This document shows positions 33,876-43,356 of a DNA stretch of 64,000 bases, piece after piece. Numbering within the stretch: the first letter of the stretch is position 1; the number at the start of each line of letters is the position of its first letter. Both the position numbers and the translations under genes were made by a program. The stretch comes from Flavobacteriaceae bacterium (lineage in GTDB: Bacteria; Bacteroidota; Bacteroidia; Flavobacteriales; Flavobacteriaceae). The stretch lies in the NCBI GenBank assembly GCA_024743095.1, contig JANSXF010000017.1:1-64000 (forward strand), written 5' to 3'. The notes below the pieces were generated by a model. It was given only the letters and a program-made list of their open reading frames with translations. It searched no databases and was not told where the DNA came from.

Positions 33876-35128
33876 TATAAGGTACTTAAATCGTTATTGA
33901 TGATTCCGTAAACTTTTCCTTTTAAGGTGGCGCCTACGAACATACTGTTTTTAGATGTTGAAAGAATATCCTTTGTCTCAAAAACATATTCACCTTCCGG
34001 GTTGAATAAGGTTAGGCAGGCTTTGGCACCTTCTTCCAGTTTTGGGGAATCAATCTGATACCGCTCTCGAGCTTTGGTCAATAAGCTGATAGTTTCGTCC
34101 AGTTCAAAAATGGTGTTCAAACAACCAAATGAAGATTCAAGGCCCAGGGTTCCATTTTTCGCGTTGTCAAATTCCACGCGTTTATGTTCAACATCCATGG
34201 TAATATGGTCCGAAGTCACAAAATCTATAGTTCCATTCTTCACCCCTTTGATCAAAGCTTTGCAATCAGATTTTGTGCGCAGGGGAGGGGAAACTTTGAA
34301 ATTCGCATCAAATCCCACTAAAGTTTCATCTGAAAAGAAAAGATTGTGAACGGCAACACTACAGGATACGTCCAATCCTTTTTTCTTTGCTTCGGCAATC
34401 AGTTTTACCGAACCTGCCGATGAAATTGTCGGGATGTGCAGTTTTCCGCCAGTATACTCCAAGATAAACAGGTCTCTTGTGATTTGTAGTTCTTCGGACA
34501 AGGCCGGAATTCCCTTTAACCCAAGCTTTGTGGATATTTCCCCTTCATTGGCCACACCTTTTCCTTTGATGTCGCCATCTTGTGGGAATGAATATACCAA
34601 CCCATCAAAATTTTGGGCGTACAATAAAGCTATCTTTAGCAAATTGGGATTGAAGATTTGCTTTTTGAAATCAAAAAAAGCAACTGCACCGGCATTTCTC
34701 ATATCAAAGAGCTCGGCCAGGTCAATACCTTCGGCGTTTTTGGTCAGTGTTCCCAACGGATGGATTTTTGTTGCCTTGCCCTGTCCACGTTCTTTTAAAA
34801 ATACCACGTCGGAACTAGTATCGGGTACAGGATGTGTGTTGGGGTTGAGCACAATATCGGTAAAACCACTTTTGCCGGCCGCAAACAATCCGTTGGCAAT
34901 GGTCCCTCGTTCTTCAAAACCCGGCTCTCCAAATGCCACGCCGCTATCGAACCAACCCAATGAGATGTGAAGGTTCTCCCTTTCCAACACTTTTACGTTG
35001 CTCGGAGCTTCAACAGTGGTGCCGATTTTCTCAATTATCCCTTTTTTTATAAGGATATCGCGCTTTTTCAAGTGTATATCCCTGTTTTCTGGGCATACAA
35101 TTTTTGCAGACTTCAGCAGAATGTTCAT
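33875..35128 (-). CDS. Dihydroorotase-like protein lacking metal ligands (probably non-catalytic)
   Basis: 417 residues of the amidohydrolase/dihydroorotase family from the ATG at 35128. The active-site motif that normally reads DxHxHxRxPG is D61-SGVAFGEPG here, so both metal histidines and the arginine are gone; the carboxylate-ligand loop usually HPED reads FPQD, and LHIxH reads LHIPT. The Asp in TSDHITM remains. It therefore cannot bind the usual zinc pair. Inactive dihydroorotases are known to act as structural partners of aspartate transcarbamoylase. Its ATG overlaps the BatA-like stop (ATGA) and its stop overlaps the next ATG. Confidence 0.88.
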   Translation of the reverse strand: MNILLKSAKIVCPENRDIHLKKRDILIKKGIIEKIGTTVEAPSNVKVLERENLHISLGWFDSGVAFGEPGFEERGTIANGLFAAGKSGFTDIVLNPNTHPVPDTSSDVVFLKERGQGKATKIHPLGTLTKNAEGIDLAELFDMRNAGAVAFFDFKKQIFNPNLLKIALLYAQNFDGLVYSFPQDGDIKGKGVANEGEISTKLGLKGIPALSEELQITRDLFILEYTGGKLHIPTISSAGSVKLIAEAKKKGLDVSCSVAVHNLFFSDETLVGFDANFKVSPPLRTKSDCKALIKGVKNGTIDFVTSDHITMDVEHKRVEFDNAKNGTLGLESSFGCLNTIFELDETISLLTKARERYQIDSPKLEEGAKACLTLFNPEGEYVFETKDILSTSKNSMFVGATLKGKVYGIINNDLSTL

Positions 35129-37047
35129 GTAACAATTTTTTGAATGAGTACCTCTATCAGCGCCAGAAGCAACGCTAAAATAACAAACCATTTCCAATAA
35201 GCTGTAATGTTGTTCTCGGCTTCTAGATATTCGAACAGCTCCGGAACAGAATCCTTGGGATCAACCTTATCCAACGAACCGATATCCATATATTTGAGAT
35301 TGCTTTCTGCCCGGGGATAATTAAAGCCTATATTTTGTAAAACCTGTTGATTTTTGAAAATGGAGTAAATTCCATCCTCAGTAGGGTTTTGCTCAAAAGA
35401 TAGGCGGACCCGGTTCGGAAACGTCTGCTGAAGGGGAATAAACTCATAACCTTCCTTGGCCACCTTTAAAATATCATCATTTCCGATTTCCGCTACAATG
35501 TCCAAGGTATTCAATTCACCAAGAGTTTGGTACGTTTTAGGCGATTGTAAGCTGGATTGTGCCATATTGTAAAAGGTGGGCACAATCAGTGGGGAGTTGA
35601 TAAAATTGGAATTTTCCAATTCCAACGGCACGGTAAACACAAACAATCCATTTTCCCCGACTAAAAATGAATCACCTCCTCCCATGGACAATGCAGTAGG
35701 TAGACCGGTCTGTAGTTTATAGTATTCCTTAACTGATGGATATTGAAAATTAGTGACCTCTTTTTCAAACACATTGCGGTACAACGGATGGTCAAAGGAG
35801 ATAGTGTTCAATTGCACATCGGCCACTACTTTTTCTAGAAATTGTGTACCAGATAAACCTGACAATAAACTGTTGTACGATGAAATATCACTGTTTTTGG
35901 ATGGAACAACAATTAAAGTACCTCCATCATTCTTAAAGGTGCGGAGTATATTTTGAAGGCTGCTGGGGATGGATAATTGAGCATCCAAGATTACTACATT
36001 TTGATCTCCCAAACTGCTATAGTCCAATTGGTTCAGTCGATATTTTTGAAATTCGAACTCTTCGCCACGGAATAAGCGGTTCAAATAATCACTATCAGAT
36101 GCACTGATGGCCAACACCTTTATTTTTTCTTTGGAATTGATATTAAAATAAAAACGATTGTCGTACCCCAAAGAATTATCAATAATACTCAAGCGTCCGT
36201 TCAGGACTTGATTCCCTGGAATGGTAAATTCGACTTCTCCGTCCCCGTCCGATTTAAATTTTGCTGCTGTTTTAGCGATAAGTTCATCGTCATTATAAAG
36301 TGAAATGGGCAGGACCTCGTCTTGGTCACCACCAGAAAGGAATACTTTCAGTGTGGCTTGGTCGTTTAGGTCATCGTCAACAAAAACGGAATCAATGGAA
36401 ATATTTTGGAGTTCCAGAGCCTGCATAGGTACAAAATGAACTTGCAGCATGGTATCCAATTCGGTGTTTTCAGCGGATATTCTTTCTTGAAAATCAGAAA
36501 TCACTACAAGATTTTTTACCGTACCCTGATTTTGGGAAAATAAGGTGTTGGCCTTAAGAGCGATTTCATTCAAGTTCAATTGCTTGTGCGAGAAAGATAG
36601 CGATAACAATGGGTTCTGGATATCGGAAATCCTAACATTGCCAAAGGTTTTCTCATTTGTAAATAAACTGAATTCAGTATCACTGCCAACACTTTTAATA
36701 AAGTCCTGCACAGCTTTTTCCAAGAGTGAAATGCCATTGGTTTTTGCCTGCATACTAAAGGAATCGTCTAAATAAACAACAGTTTCCTTTTCTTGAAGGG
36801 CGGTATTTGCCGAGGTGAATGGTTGGGCAAAAGCTATGATAAGGGCTGCGAGCAATAATAACCGGGTAATCAACAACAGCCACTTTTTTAGGGTATTACT
36901 TTTTCTGGATTCCGAAACCACTTTTTGTAACATGGCAACATTGGTAAACGGAGTTTTGGTAAAGCGTCGTAATTGGAATAAATGGATTAAAATGGGTATG
37001 ATTAGAAGAAAAAGTGCCCAAAGAATTTCTGGATGTTTAAACTGCAT
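35125..37047 (-). CDS. BatA-domain / von Willebrand-like membrane protein
   Basis: 640 residues from the ATG at 37047, giving the family's usual MQFKHPEILWALFLLIIPIL opening and two N-terminal membrane helices. The vWA-like domain has VVYLDDSFSMQAK, where DxSxS matches the MIDAS pattern (D-D-S-F-S). A periplasmic beta-rich region and a C-terminal helix (WFVILALLLALIEVLI) follow. BatA proteins in Bacteroidota accompany aerotolerance operons, but no MoxR or BatB-E gene is next to this one. It overlaps the following gene by 4 bases. Confidence 0.85.
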   Translation of the reverse strand: MQFKHPEILWALFLLIIPILIHLFQLRRFTKTPFTNVAMLQKVVSESRKSNTLKKWLLLITRLLLLAALIIAFAQPFTSANTALQEKETVVYLDDSFSMQAKTNGISLLEKAVQDFIKSVGSDTEFSLFTNEKTFGNVRISDIQNPLLSLSFSHKQLNLNEIALKANTLFSQNQGTVKNLVVISDFQERISAENTELDTMLQVHFVPMQALELQNISIDSVFVDDDLNDQATLKVFLSGGDQDEVLPISLYNDDELIAKTAAKFKSDGDGEVEFTIPGNQVLNGRLSIIDNSLGYDNRFYFNINSKEKIKVLAISASDSDYLNRLFRGEEFEFQKYRLNQLDYSSLGDQNVVILDAQLSIPSSLQNILRTFKNDGGTLIVVPSKNSDISSYNSLLSGLSGTQFLEKVVADVQLNTISFDHPLYRNVFEKEVTNFQYPSVKEYYKLQTGLPTALSMGGGDSFLVGENGLFVFTVPLELENSNFINSPLIVPTFYNMAQSSLQSPKTYQTLGELNTLDIVAEIGNDDILKVAKEGYEFIPLQQTFPNRVRLSFEQNPTEDGIYSIFKNQQVLQNIGFNYPRAESNLKYMDIGSLDKVDPKDSVPELFEYLEAENNITAYWKWFVILALLLALIEVLIQKIVT

Positions 37048-37122
37048 TCCCAACATTTCTTGGTCAAAGATAGGCATTAAAACATTCTGATTTCAAACTT
37101 CAGCGATCATTGGACGCAAAGT

Positions 37123-38130
37123 CTAACAAAACAAGAAGTAATCCTGCATAGGGAGTTGGCCCAATTCTAAGAAGTAACTACGGATTTCGTGCTGTGCATT
37201 CTCATTGGCAACTGTAATGATGCTCTGTGGGTTCTTCACATTCTGCAAAGCTGCAAAGTGCACGAGTTCTTTTCCGTAGATTTTTTTACCAATTTTTTTT
37301 GGGTTATCGCACAACCAAGAATACTCCAACCCTTTATTTTTTAACCCTTTGGCAATCTTTTTTCCTTTAAAGCCAGCTCCCCAAACTATCAATGGCCGGT
37401 TTTTGTCATAATTCAGTTTTAGAAAATAGTCTAGTTTGATGTCCAAAAAATAGTTTTGGGCGTAGTGCTCGTGGGTTCGTGAGGTTCGGGTGTCATAATC
37501 GCGCCAAAGATGCAATACTTGGTCACAGGGAATAATTTTGAAACCATGTTCGTAAAATCGAAATGTTAGATCATAATCTTCGGGGTATCGTTTTGGTTCA
37601 AAACCTTCACATTGTTCGAAATCCGCTCGATATGTCATCCAACAAGGTGAGGGGATAACGCATTCCTTATAAATTTCATCAAAATTGTTTCCGGTAGATG
37701 TTAATCGATTTAACCATTCTTCATAACGTTGGTAGCCATTGCTGATGCCTCTGTTCGAAAAATATTTCACCTGCCCCACGGCAACATGTCCTTTTCCGTG
37801 CTCAATTAATGAATTGACCATGACCTCCAAACGGTTCGGTTCCATGATATCATCCGAATCCATCCGCGTCACAAATTCTCCACTTCTTTGTGCATATGCC
37901 GTTTGAAGCGCAGGGATTATTCCATTTCCGTTGTTTTGAAATACTTTGATGCGTTGGTCCTTCTGCGAGTAAGAGGTGAGAAGCTCAAGGCCTTTGTCGG
38001 TTGAGTGGTCGTTTACCGCCAATACTTCCCAATCAGTATAAGTTTGGCTCACAATGGAATCCAAACATTCCAATAAAAAATGTGCCGTGTTTTTAAAAGG
38101 GATAATAATACTGACCTTGCCATTTTGCAT
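37123..38130 (-). CDS. GT2 glycosyltransferase with an extra C-terminal Rossmann-like domain
   Basis: 335 residues. The GT2 catalytic domain opens VSIIIPFKNTAHFLLECLDSI with the first Asp of the nucleotide site in LAVNDHST and the metal-binding DSDD in MDSDDIMEP; the acceptor region follows with PEDYDLTFRF. After residue 240 a second unit begins PLIVWGAGFKGKKIAKGLKN, a glycine-rich dinucleotide-binding-like loop, and ends near LPMQDYFLFC. Such fusions occur in surface-glycan loci. It lies 75 bases upstream of the BatA-like gene. Confidence 0.88.
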   Translation of the reverse strand: MQNGKVSIIIPFKNTAHFLLECLDSIVSQTYTDWEVLAVNDHSTDKGLELLTSYSQKDQRIKVFQNNGNGIIPALQTAYAQRSGEFVTRMDSDDIMEPNRLEVMVNSLIEHGKGHVAVGQVKYFSNRGISNGYQRYEEWLNRLTSTGNNFDEIYKECVIPSPCWMTYRADFEQCEGFEPKRYPEDYDLTFRFYEHGFKIIPCDQVLHLWRDYDTRTSRTHEHYAQNYFLDIKLDYFLKLNYDKNRPLIVWGAGFKGKKIAKGLKNKGLEYSWLCDNPKKIGKKIYGKELVHFAALQNVKNPQSIITVANENAQHEIRSYFLELGQLPMQDYFLFC

Positions 38131-38180
38131 GTCACAAATTAATTCAGGCTGTTAATTTAGAACTACCAAGGGTAAACAAA

Positions 38181-38873
38181 TTAACTTTTTAATGCGTTGT
38201 TAATAGCTTCAGTGACCATCTTTTCCATAACATCATATCCCGCTTTGGTGACATGGACCTCGTCCGTGGTCAATTTGGACTGCATTCCGTTTCTATCATC
38301 GACCATTTTGGAGAAATAGTCCAAGTACATTACGTCCTGGTCTTCTGCCATATCCTTGAGCAACGCATTGAGCTTCGGGATTTTAATATTTGGATTCAAT
38401 CCGGGACGCCATGGGTAATCATAAGCGGGTAGAACTGAACAAACAATGGGTTTTATTGCGTTAGTTTTTGCCAATTCCACCATTGATAAAATATTGTCAC
38501 GGATTTGCTCCAAGGTCATTGGACCTGTGTTTCCCGCTATATCGTTGGTTCCTGCCAAAATAACAACGACTTTTGGGGTAAGGTCAATCACATCCTGACG
38601 AAAACGTAGCAACATCTGTGGAGTGGTCTGTCCACCGATTCCACGATTTACATAAGGATTTCCGGAGAAAAACTCGGGATGGGTCCCTATCCACATTTCT
38701 GTTATGGAATTCCCCATGAATACTACACGGTTTTCACCGGTTGCGGAATCTTCCAGTTCTTCATTTGCTGTTTTATATTTTTCCAAATTGGGCCAATCTT
38801 GGGCGTTTGTTTTTGAGGTGATAGATAATCCTAGAAACGATATCATGAACCAAAGTACAGTTTGTTTTTTCAC
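38181..38873 (-). CDS. SGNH/GDSL family hydrolase, exported
   Basis: 230 residues with signal peptide MKKQTVLWFMISFLGLSITS and predicted cleavage before QDWPN. The four SGNH blocks are all visible: FMGNSITEMW (Ser), RGIGGQTT (Gly), LAGTNDIAG (Asn), and DEVHVTKAGY (Asp, His). Members are acetyl-esterases or lipases acting on sugars or lipids outside the cytoplasm. It is upstream of the GT2 gene on the same strand. Confidence 0.92.
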   Translation of the reverse strand: MKKQTVLWFMISFLGLSITSKTNAQDWPNLEKYKTANEELEDSATGENRVVFMGNSITEMWIGTHPEFFSGNPYVNRGIGGQTTPQMLLRFRQDVIDLTPKVVVILAGTNDIAGNTGPMTLEQIRDNILSMVELAKTNAIKPIVCSVLPAYDYPWRPGLNPNIKIPKLNALLKDMAEDQDVMYLDYFSKMVDDRNGMQSKLTTDEVHVTKAGYDVMEKMVTEAINNALKS

Positions 38874-38924
38874 TATGTGCGGTTTTTGTTAAAAATAGAA
38901 AAATTCAAATTAAATGGCACCAAA

Positions 38925-38961
38925 TAAAAAAACGGTACGCTTTTTTAGGGCATACCGCTTT
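38925..38961 (-). terminator. Rho-independent terminator after the S10 peptidase gene
   Basis: On the minus strand CGGTATGC and GCGTACCG pair (one wobble) around a 10-base loop, followed by a T run. Confidence 0.75.
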
Positions 38962-38982
38962 AATTATTTTATGTACTGCGAA

Positions 38983-40467
38983 TTAGTATTTCGCACTTTT
39001 CCCATTGGCCTGGGTCCTAAGGATAAAATCCCTGATATCATCATTGGCCGTTTTTAGGTCTTCGTTTCTTAGGTACATCATGTGTCCTGAGCGATAACCT
39101 TTCCAATCGAACCTGTCTTTCATTTTACCACTGGGATCTACTTGCGACATGGTGTATTTGGCAGCAAAATAAGTGCAAGCACCATCATAATAGCCAGATT
39201 GCACCAAAACGTTCAAGTAAGGGTTCTGGGCCATAGCTTGGCGCAAATCGTCCCTAACACTGTCCTTGTCATTGTCCCATGGGTGAACAGGGCCAAACAT
39301 GTTGTATTTGATGTCGGTTTTGAAATCCAGTTCTTCCTGCAAGTAATAATTTATGGCAGGAGTGAAGCTGTGCAACCATGAGGTCAGTTCTGGAGAATAA
39401 TCTGGTCGGGTTCCGGCCAACATTTTATCTATTCCCAAATAACGGCTATCCAAACGTCCGATGGTGTATCCTCCTTTTTCCCTTAGCAATGCTTTCCAAA
39501 AGAACTGGGTCGGTACATCTAAATTATGGTCAAGAATATCTTGAACGTCCAATCCTGAGTAGCGTGCCATTTTATCGGCAATTGATTTACGTTCGGAATC
39601 TGCGATAAATCCACCTTTGGCAATTGCAGGCAACAGCTCATTAATGGTGAATTCTTCTACCTCTGGCAATACCTCCAACAGGTCTTTGCTTTGCAAGTCT
39701 GAAGGCAGTGCCTTGTGATGCCATGCAGTTGCTGCAAAGTATGGCATATTGAGTGCACTTGAAACAGGGTCGTTGTCTCGGAATACCTTATAATCGGCAG
39801 GTGAAACCATGATCACACCGTTCAAATACATCCATTGCTGATTTTGTAAGGCCAAAGAAAGCCCCATTACACGGGTGCCTCCATAGCTTTCACCCACAAT
39901 ATATTTTGGCGAGCTCCAACGATTGTTTCTGGATACGAAGGTGTTCAACCATTCGGCCAAATACTTGGTATCTGCATTGATCCCGAAAAATTTGCTTCGG
40001 TCCACATCCTTTCCGGTTTCAGGAATGGTGCGTGAATATCCTGTGTTGACAGGGTTTACATAAACAATATCGGTCACGTCCAATACAGAATAAGGATTCT
40101 CCTTAACGCCATAAGGCTGAACAGGGTATCCTTCATCATCAATCTTCAGGATACGAGGACCAGTGTAGGCCAAGTGCATCCATACGGAACCAGAGCCCGG
40201 ACCTCCGTTAAATGAAATCAAAAGAGGCCTGGAAGCTCTATCTTTTACATCGTTCTTGGTGTAATACGTGTAGTGAAGGGCAGCGATGGGCTCGCCCATT
40301 TCGTCCCAAACAGGCTGTGTACCCGTGGTAGCAGTGTAGTTGATGCGATTTCCGCCAATAGTCACGGCATGTTGCGTGGTAACAGTGGTGTCAACAGGAA
40401 TTTTTCGTTCTTGGGCAAAGGTCCATGACGTACAAAACGCCATACCTAAAAGGAAGAGTCTTTTCAT
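38983..40467 (-). CDS. S10 family serine carboxypeptidase, exported
   Basis: 494 residues with a signal peptide (MKRLFLLGMAFCTSWTFAQ). The fold is alpha/beta hydrolase; FNGGPGSGSVWMHL is the oxyanion motif, VGESYGGTRVMG the nucleophile elbow, and YRSGHMMYL carries the His, with the Asp in SGYYDGAC. S10 peptidases remove C-terminal residues at acidic pH. Transcribed alone between two unrelated genes, with a terminator downstream. Its upstream neighbour, the oxidoreductase, is divergent. Confidence 0.92.
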   Translation of the reverse strand: MKRLFLLGMAFCTSWTFAQERKIPVDTTVTTQHAVTIGGNRINYTATTGTQPVWDEMGEPIAALHYTYYTKNDVKDRASRPLLISFNGGPGSGSVWMHLAYTGPRILKIDDEGYPVQPYGVKENPYSVLDVTDIVYVNPVNTGYSRTIPETGKDVDRSKFFGINADTKYLAEWLNTFVSRNNRWSSPKYIVGESYGGTRVMGLSLALQNQQWMYLNGVIMVSPADYKVFRDNDPVSSALNMPYFAATAWHHKALPSDLQSKDLLEVLPEVEEFTINELLPAIAKGGFIADSERKSIADKMARYSGLDVQDILDHNLDVPTQFFWKALLREKGGYTIGRLDSRYLGIDKMLAGTRPDYSPELTSWLHSFTPAINYYLQEELDFKTDIKYNMFGPVHPWDNDKDSVRDDLRQAMAQNPYLNVLVQSGYYDGACTYFAAKYTMSQVDPSGKMKDRFDWKGYRSGHMMYLRNEDLKTANDDIRDFILRTQANGKSAKY

Positions 40468-40598
40468 TATTATTTGGTTGAATTAGTCTAGTCCATAAAA
40501 ATAGGGAATTTGAAAGTTCCGGCCTTGTTAAAACAATCGTAAAACCTGTATTTAAGCTATAATTATTAAATTTAGTTCCGTTACTAAATCCGTATGCT

Positions 40599-41768
40599 AT
40601 GAAAAACATTACCCGAAGAAGTTTTGGCAGCCTTACCGCAAAAGGAATCGGAGGCGCTGCACTATTGTCCTCAGCACCTTTTGCTTGCGTGATGGGAGCA
40701 AGTCAAGACAAGGAAAAATTAGGGATAGCCCTTGTGGGGCTCGGAGGATATAGCACATATCAATTGGCGCCTGCGCTACAAGATACACAACACTGCTATT
40801 TAGCAGGGATTGTAACGGGCACTCCTGAAAAAGAAAAGGCCTGGGCGGATAAATACGGAATCCCGGAACAGAATATATACAATTATCAAAATTTTGATGC
40901 TATCGCCAATAACGGGGATATTGATGTGGTTTATGTTGTGCTCCCCAACAGCATGCATGCCGAATTCAGTATCCGTGCCGCAAAGGCAGGTAAGCATGTA
41001 ATTTGCGAAAAACCCATGGGTATCAGTGTTGCAGAATGTGATGACATAATTAAGGCTTGTAAAAAAGCGGGTGTAAAATTAGGCATGGGCTATCGCTTGC
41101 ATTCCGAGCCCTACACGCAACAAGTAAAGAAATTTGTCAAGGAAAAAACCTTTGGGAATATCCTCTTTGTGTCTGCGGATGCATCATATCGCGCTACAGG
41201 TAATCCCGACCAATGGCGCTTGAACAAGGAAATGTCAGGAGGAGGTGCTTTGATGAACATGGGCGTATATGCGGTCCAGAGTACCATTTACGGTACGGGT
41301 GAAAACCCAATTTCCGTTGCGGCTCAGGAATTCAGTACAAGACCTGATTATTTTAAGGATACCGACGAGACCATCACGGCCCAATTTAAGTTTCCCAGCG
41401 GAGCCGTGGGCAATATCACCACATCGCACAACTTTAACGCCAATGCGATGTACGGGTCAGGAACCAACGGTTGGTTCCGATTGCAACCTGCCAACAATTA
41501 TGGTCCATTGAGCGGCGTGACCTCTAATGGGGATCAAATCAAGTTCCCGCATGAAAGTCAACAGAAATTACAAATGGATGATTTTGCGCGTCACGTGTTG
41601 TTCAATGAACCGAACAAGGCGCCCGGGGAAATGGGCAAACGTGATATGATGATCGTAGAGGCTATTTACAGGTCCATAGCCAATGGGGGAGAAACTATTC
41701 CATTGGATTTTGAACTTGGTTATGGGTTTGGGGGTAATACTCAATTCGAATCAGGGGTAACACGATAG
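40599..41768 (+). CDS. Gfo/Idh/MocA family oxidoreductase, Tat-exported
   Basis: 389 residues. N-terminal TRRSFGSLTAKGIGG has the twin-arginine RRSF core and hydrophobic stretch, so it is probably folded in the cytoplasm and exported with NAD(P) bound. The Rossmann motif is GIALVGLGGYSTYQL, and the catalytic lysine is in VICEKPMGIS. The substrate is a sugar or sugar-like ketone, unspecified. It overlaps the following convergent gene by 28 bases at the 3' end. Confidence 0.9.
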   Translation: MKNITRRSFGSLTAKGIGGAALLSSAPFACVMGASQDKEKLGIALVGLGGYSTYQLAPALQDTQHCYLAGIVTGTPEKEKAWADKYGIPEQNIYNYQNFDAIANNGDIDVVYVVLPNSMHAEFSIRAAKAGKHVICEKPMGISVAECDDIIKACKKAGVKLGMGYRLHSEPYTQQVKKFVKEKTFGNILFVSADASYRATGNPDQWRLNKEMSGGGALMNMGVYAVQSTIYGTGENPISVAAQEFSTRPDYFKDTDETITAQFKFPSGAVGNITTSHNFNANAMYGSGTNGWFRLQPANNYGPLSGVTSNGDQIKFPHESQQKLQMDDFARHVLFNEPNKAPGEMGKRDMMIVEAIYRSIANGGETIPLDFELGYGFGGNTQFESGVTR

Positions 41769-42487
41769 GAAATTATTGCATATGCCGGTGAAAAAGATAG
41801 AAGTTCATTGGTGTATTTCCCATTCTCAGTTAAGTGCATTACACCACAAAATCGCTCAAATCCATACGCTTCATCCCGCCAAGAAGAAGCAAAAACCATT
41901 AAAGGCACTTTCTTGTTCAATTTCCATGAGGTTTCTTTATAGGTTCTCCAATGAAAAGTTGAATTCTTGTTTTTTCGGTTGAGCTCTATTACATTTTTTG
42001 TGGACATCGCATAAGTTTTTAAATGAAAATCGCTTTTGTTTCCATTCACTTTGGTAATGATTTTTATTTTGTCCAAAAAATCATAGTATGGTTTTTGAGA
42101 ATCAAAATAAACATAAGTGCTGGAAAATTGAGCCAACGTATCGATTCCTATAAGTTTGCCGTCTTCATATTCATCTGATGTTAAAACAATACTGTAGTTC
42201 TTATCAAATTTACCCAGTTCGAATTTATTGATATACAGCCCTAAAGCCTCAAACCCCTCTAGCACGTCCTGCATACTGGTTTCTTCAGGGTTGTGAAAAT
42301 CCATTGGATTTTCTTTTTCAATTTGATTTCGAGGATCAGCTTTGTAAGGATTACCATTTACATATGGCAACAATTTTTCATCTAAACCCATGGTCATGGG
42401 GTTTTCTTTTTCCAGTGAAGTGGGCGATTGTCCAAATGTCAATTGTAAACTTGTGAGGCAGGTTACTAGGATTTGAAGCATTCTCAT
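41741..42487 (-). CDS. Exported protein of unknown function (possible DUF5041)
   Basis: 248 residues. The signal region is weak but present (MRMLQILVTCLTSLQLTFGQ). Two repeated MDFHNP-like and EKENPMTM segments near residues 25-70 are followed by a beta-rich domain (YYDFLDKIKIITKVNG, LKTYAMSTKNVIELNRKNKN) that resembles DUF5041, though I am not sure. Its end overlaps the oxidoreductase end by 28 bases in opposite orientation. Confidence 0.6.
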   Translation of the reverse strand: MRMLQILVTCLTSLQLTFGQSPTSLEKENPMTMGLDEKLLPYVNGNPYKADPRNQIEKENPMDFHNPEETSMQDVLEGFEALGLYINKFELGKFDKNYSIVLTSDEYEDGKLIGIDTLAQFSSTYVYFDSQKPYYDFLDKIKIITKVNGNKSDFHLKTYAMSTKNVIELNRKNKNSTFHWRTYKETSWKLNKKVPLMVFASSWRDEAYGFERFCGVMHLTENGKYTNELLSFSPAYAIISYRVTPDSN

Positions 42488-42590
42488 GGGTAGTGTTTTT
42501 GGTCAATGTCAGCCTGAATATAAGAAAATTCTCATCTTAAAATGTATTGACCTAGGGATTTGAAAGAAGACGGTATAGCTATAAACCCAA

Positions 42591-43355
42591 TTAAAACCTC
42601 TCAAAAACCCCCAACCCAAACAATGCAAAATCGTACTTTACTGGGTCTGTGGCATCCAGTTTTCTTAGATTTATGTCCAACTCCAGTAATGCTTTGGCAT
42701 CGTTCTGTTTACGCTTGAGCAATTTTAGTTTCCGAGCTACATTGCCGGAATGTACATCCAAGGGACAGGAGAGTTTTGCCGGGTCAATACCTTTCCATAA
42801 ACCAAAATCCACTCCCGTGCTGTTATCGCGGACCATCCAGCGCAGAAACATATTGATGCGCTTTGCCGCAGAACCTCTATTTGGGTCCGAAACGTGCTTT
42901 TGCGTACGAGTTTGATTCGGCAGCTCAAAAAATGCTTCTTTGAACTTGGAAATGGCGGGTTGCATGGAGTCCTTGGTCTGGTGTTGGGTGAAAATAGTCT
43001 CCAGACCACCATGATTCTTATAAATGTTTTGAAGACCGGCCACAAAATAAACAAGGTCGATACTGTTAAAGGTGCGGTGAACAAAAGGGGAGAGGCACTG
43101 CAAATCTTCCCCGGAATGGTTCATTACAAAATCGTAAGGGGCATGGCCCATCAGATCCATTAACCTAGTTGCATTTTTGATGATACTCTTTCGGTTTCCC
43201 CAAGCAATGGTAGCCGTTAAAAATGCACTGATCTCAATATCTTCCTTCCGACTGAATATATGTGGAATCTGTAAAGGGTCATCTTCCAAAAACCTGGGAT
43301 GGTTGTATTGCTGCACTTTGGCATCCAAAAATTCCTTGAGTTCGGTTTTGGTCAT
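42591..43355 (-). CDS. TIGR02757 (DUF2400) family protein
   Basis: 254 residues from the ATG at 43355, only a base after the LolD stop. Recognisable blocks are DPLQIPHIFSRKEDIEISAF and ATIAWGNRKSIIKNATRL, plus LRWMVRDNSTGVDFGLWKGI and LSCPLDVHSGNVARKLKLL, which gives the family its conserved Trp, Arg and Asp residues and a helix-hairpin-helix-like flavour. Function is unknown. The ORF extends 18 bases upstream to another start, but the ATG at 43355 is preferred. Confidence 0.9.
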   Translation of the reverse strand: MTKTELKEFLDAKVQQYNHPRFLEDDPLQIPHIFSRKEDIEISAFLTATIAWGNRKSIIKNATRLMDLMGHAPYDFVMNHSGEDLQCLSPFVHRTFNSIDLVYFVAGLQNIYKNHGGLETIFTQHQTKDSMQPAISKFKEAFFELPNQTRTQKHVSDPNRGSAAKRINMFLRWMVRDNSTGVDFGLWKGIDPAKLSCPLDVHSGNVARKLKLLKRKQNDAKALLELDINLRKLDATDPVKYDFALFGLGVFERF

Positions 43356-43356
43356 A

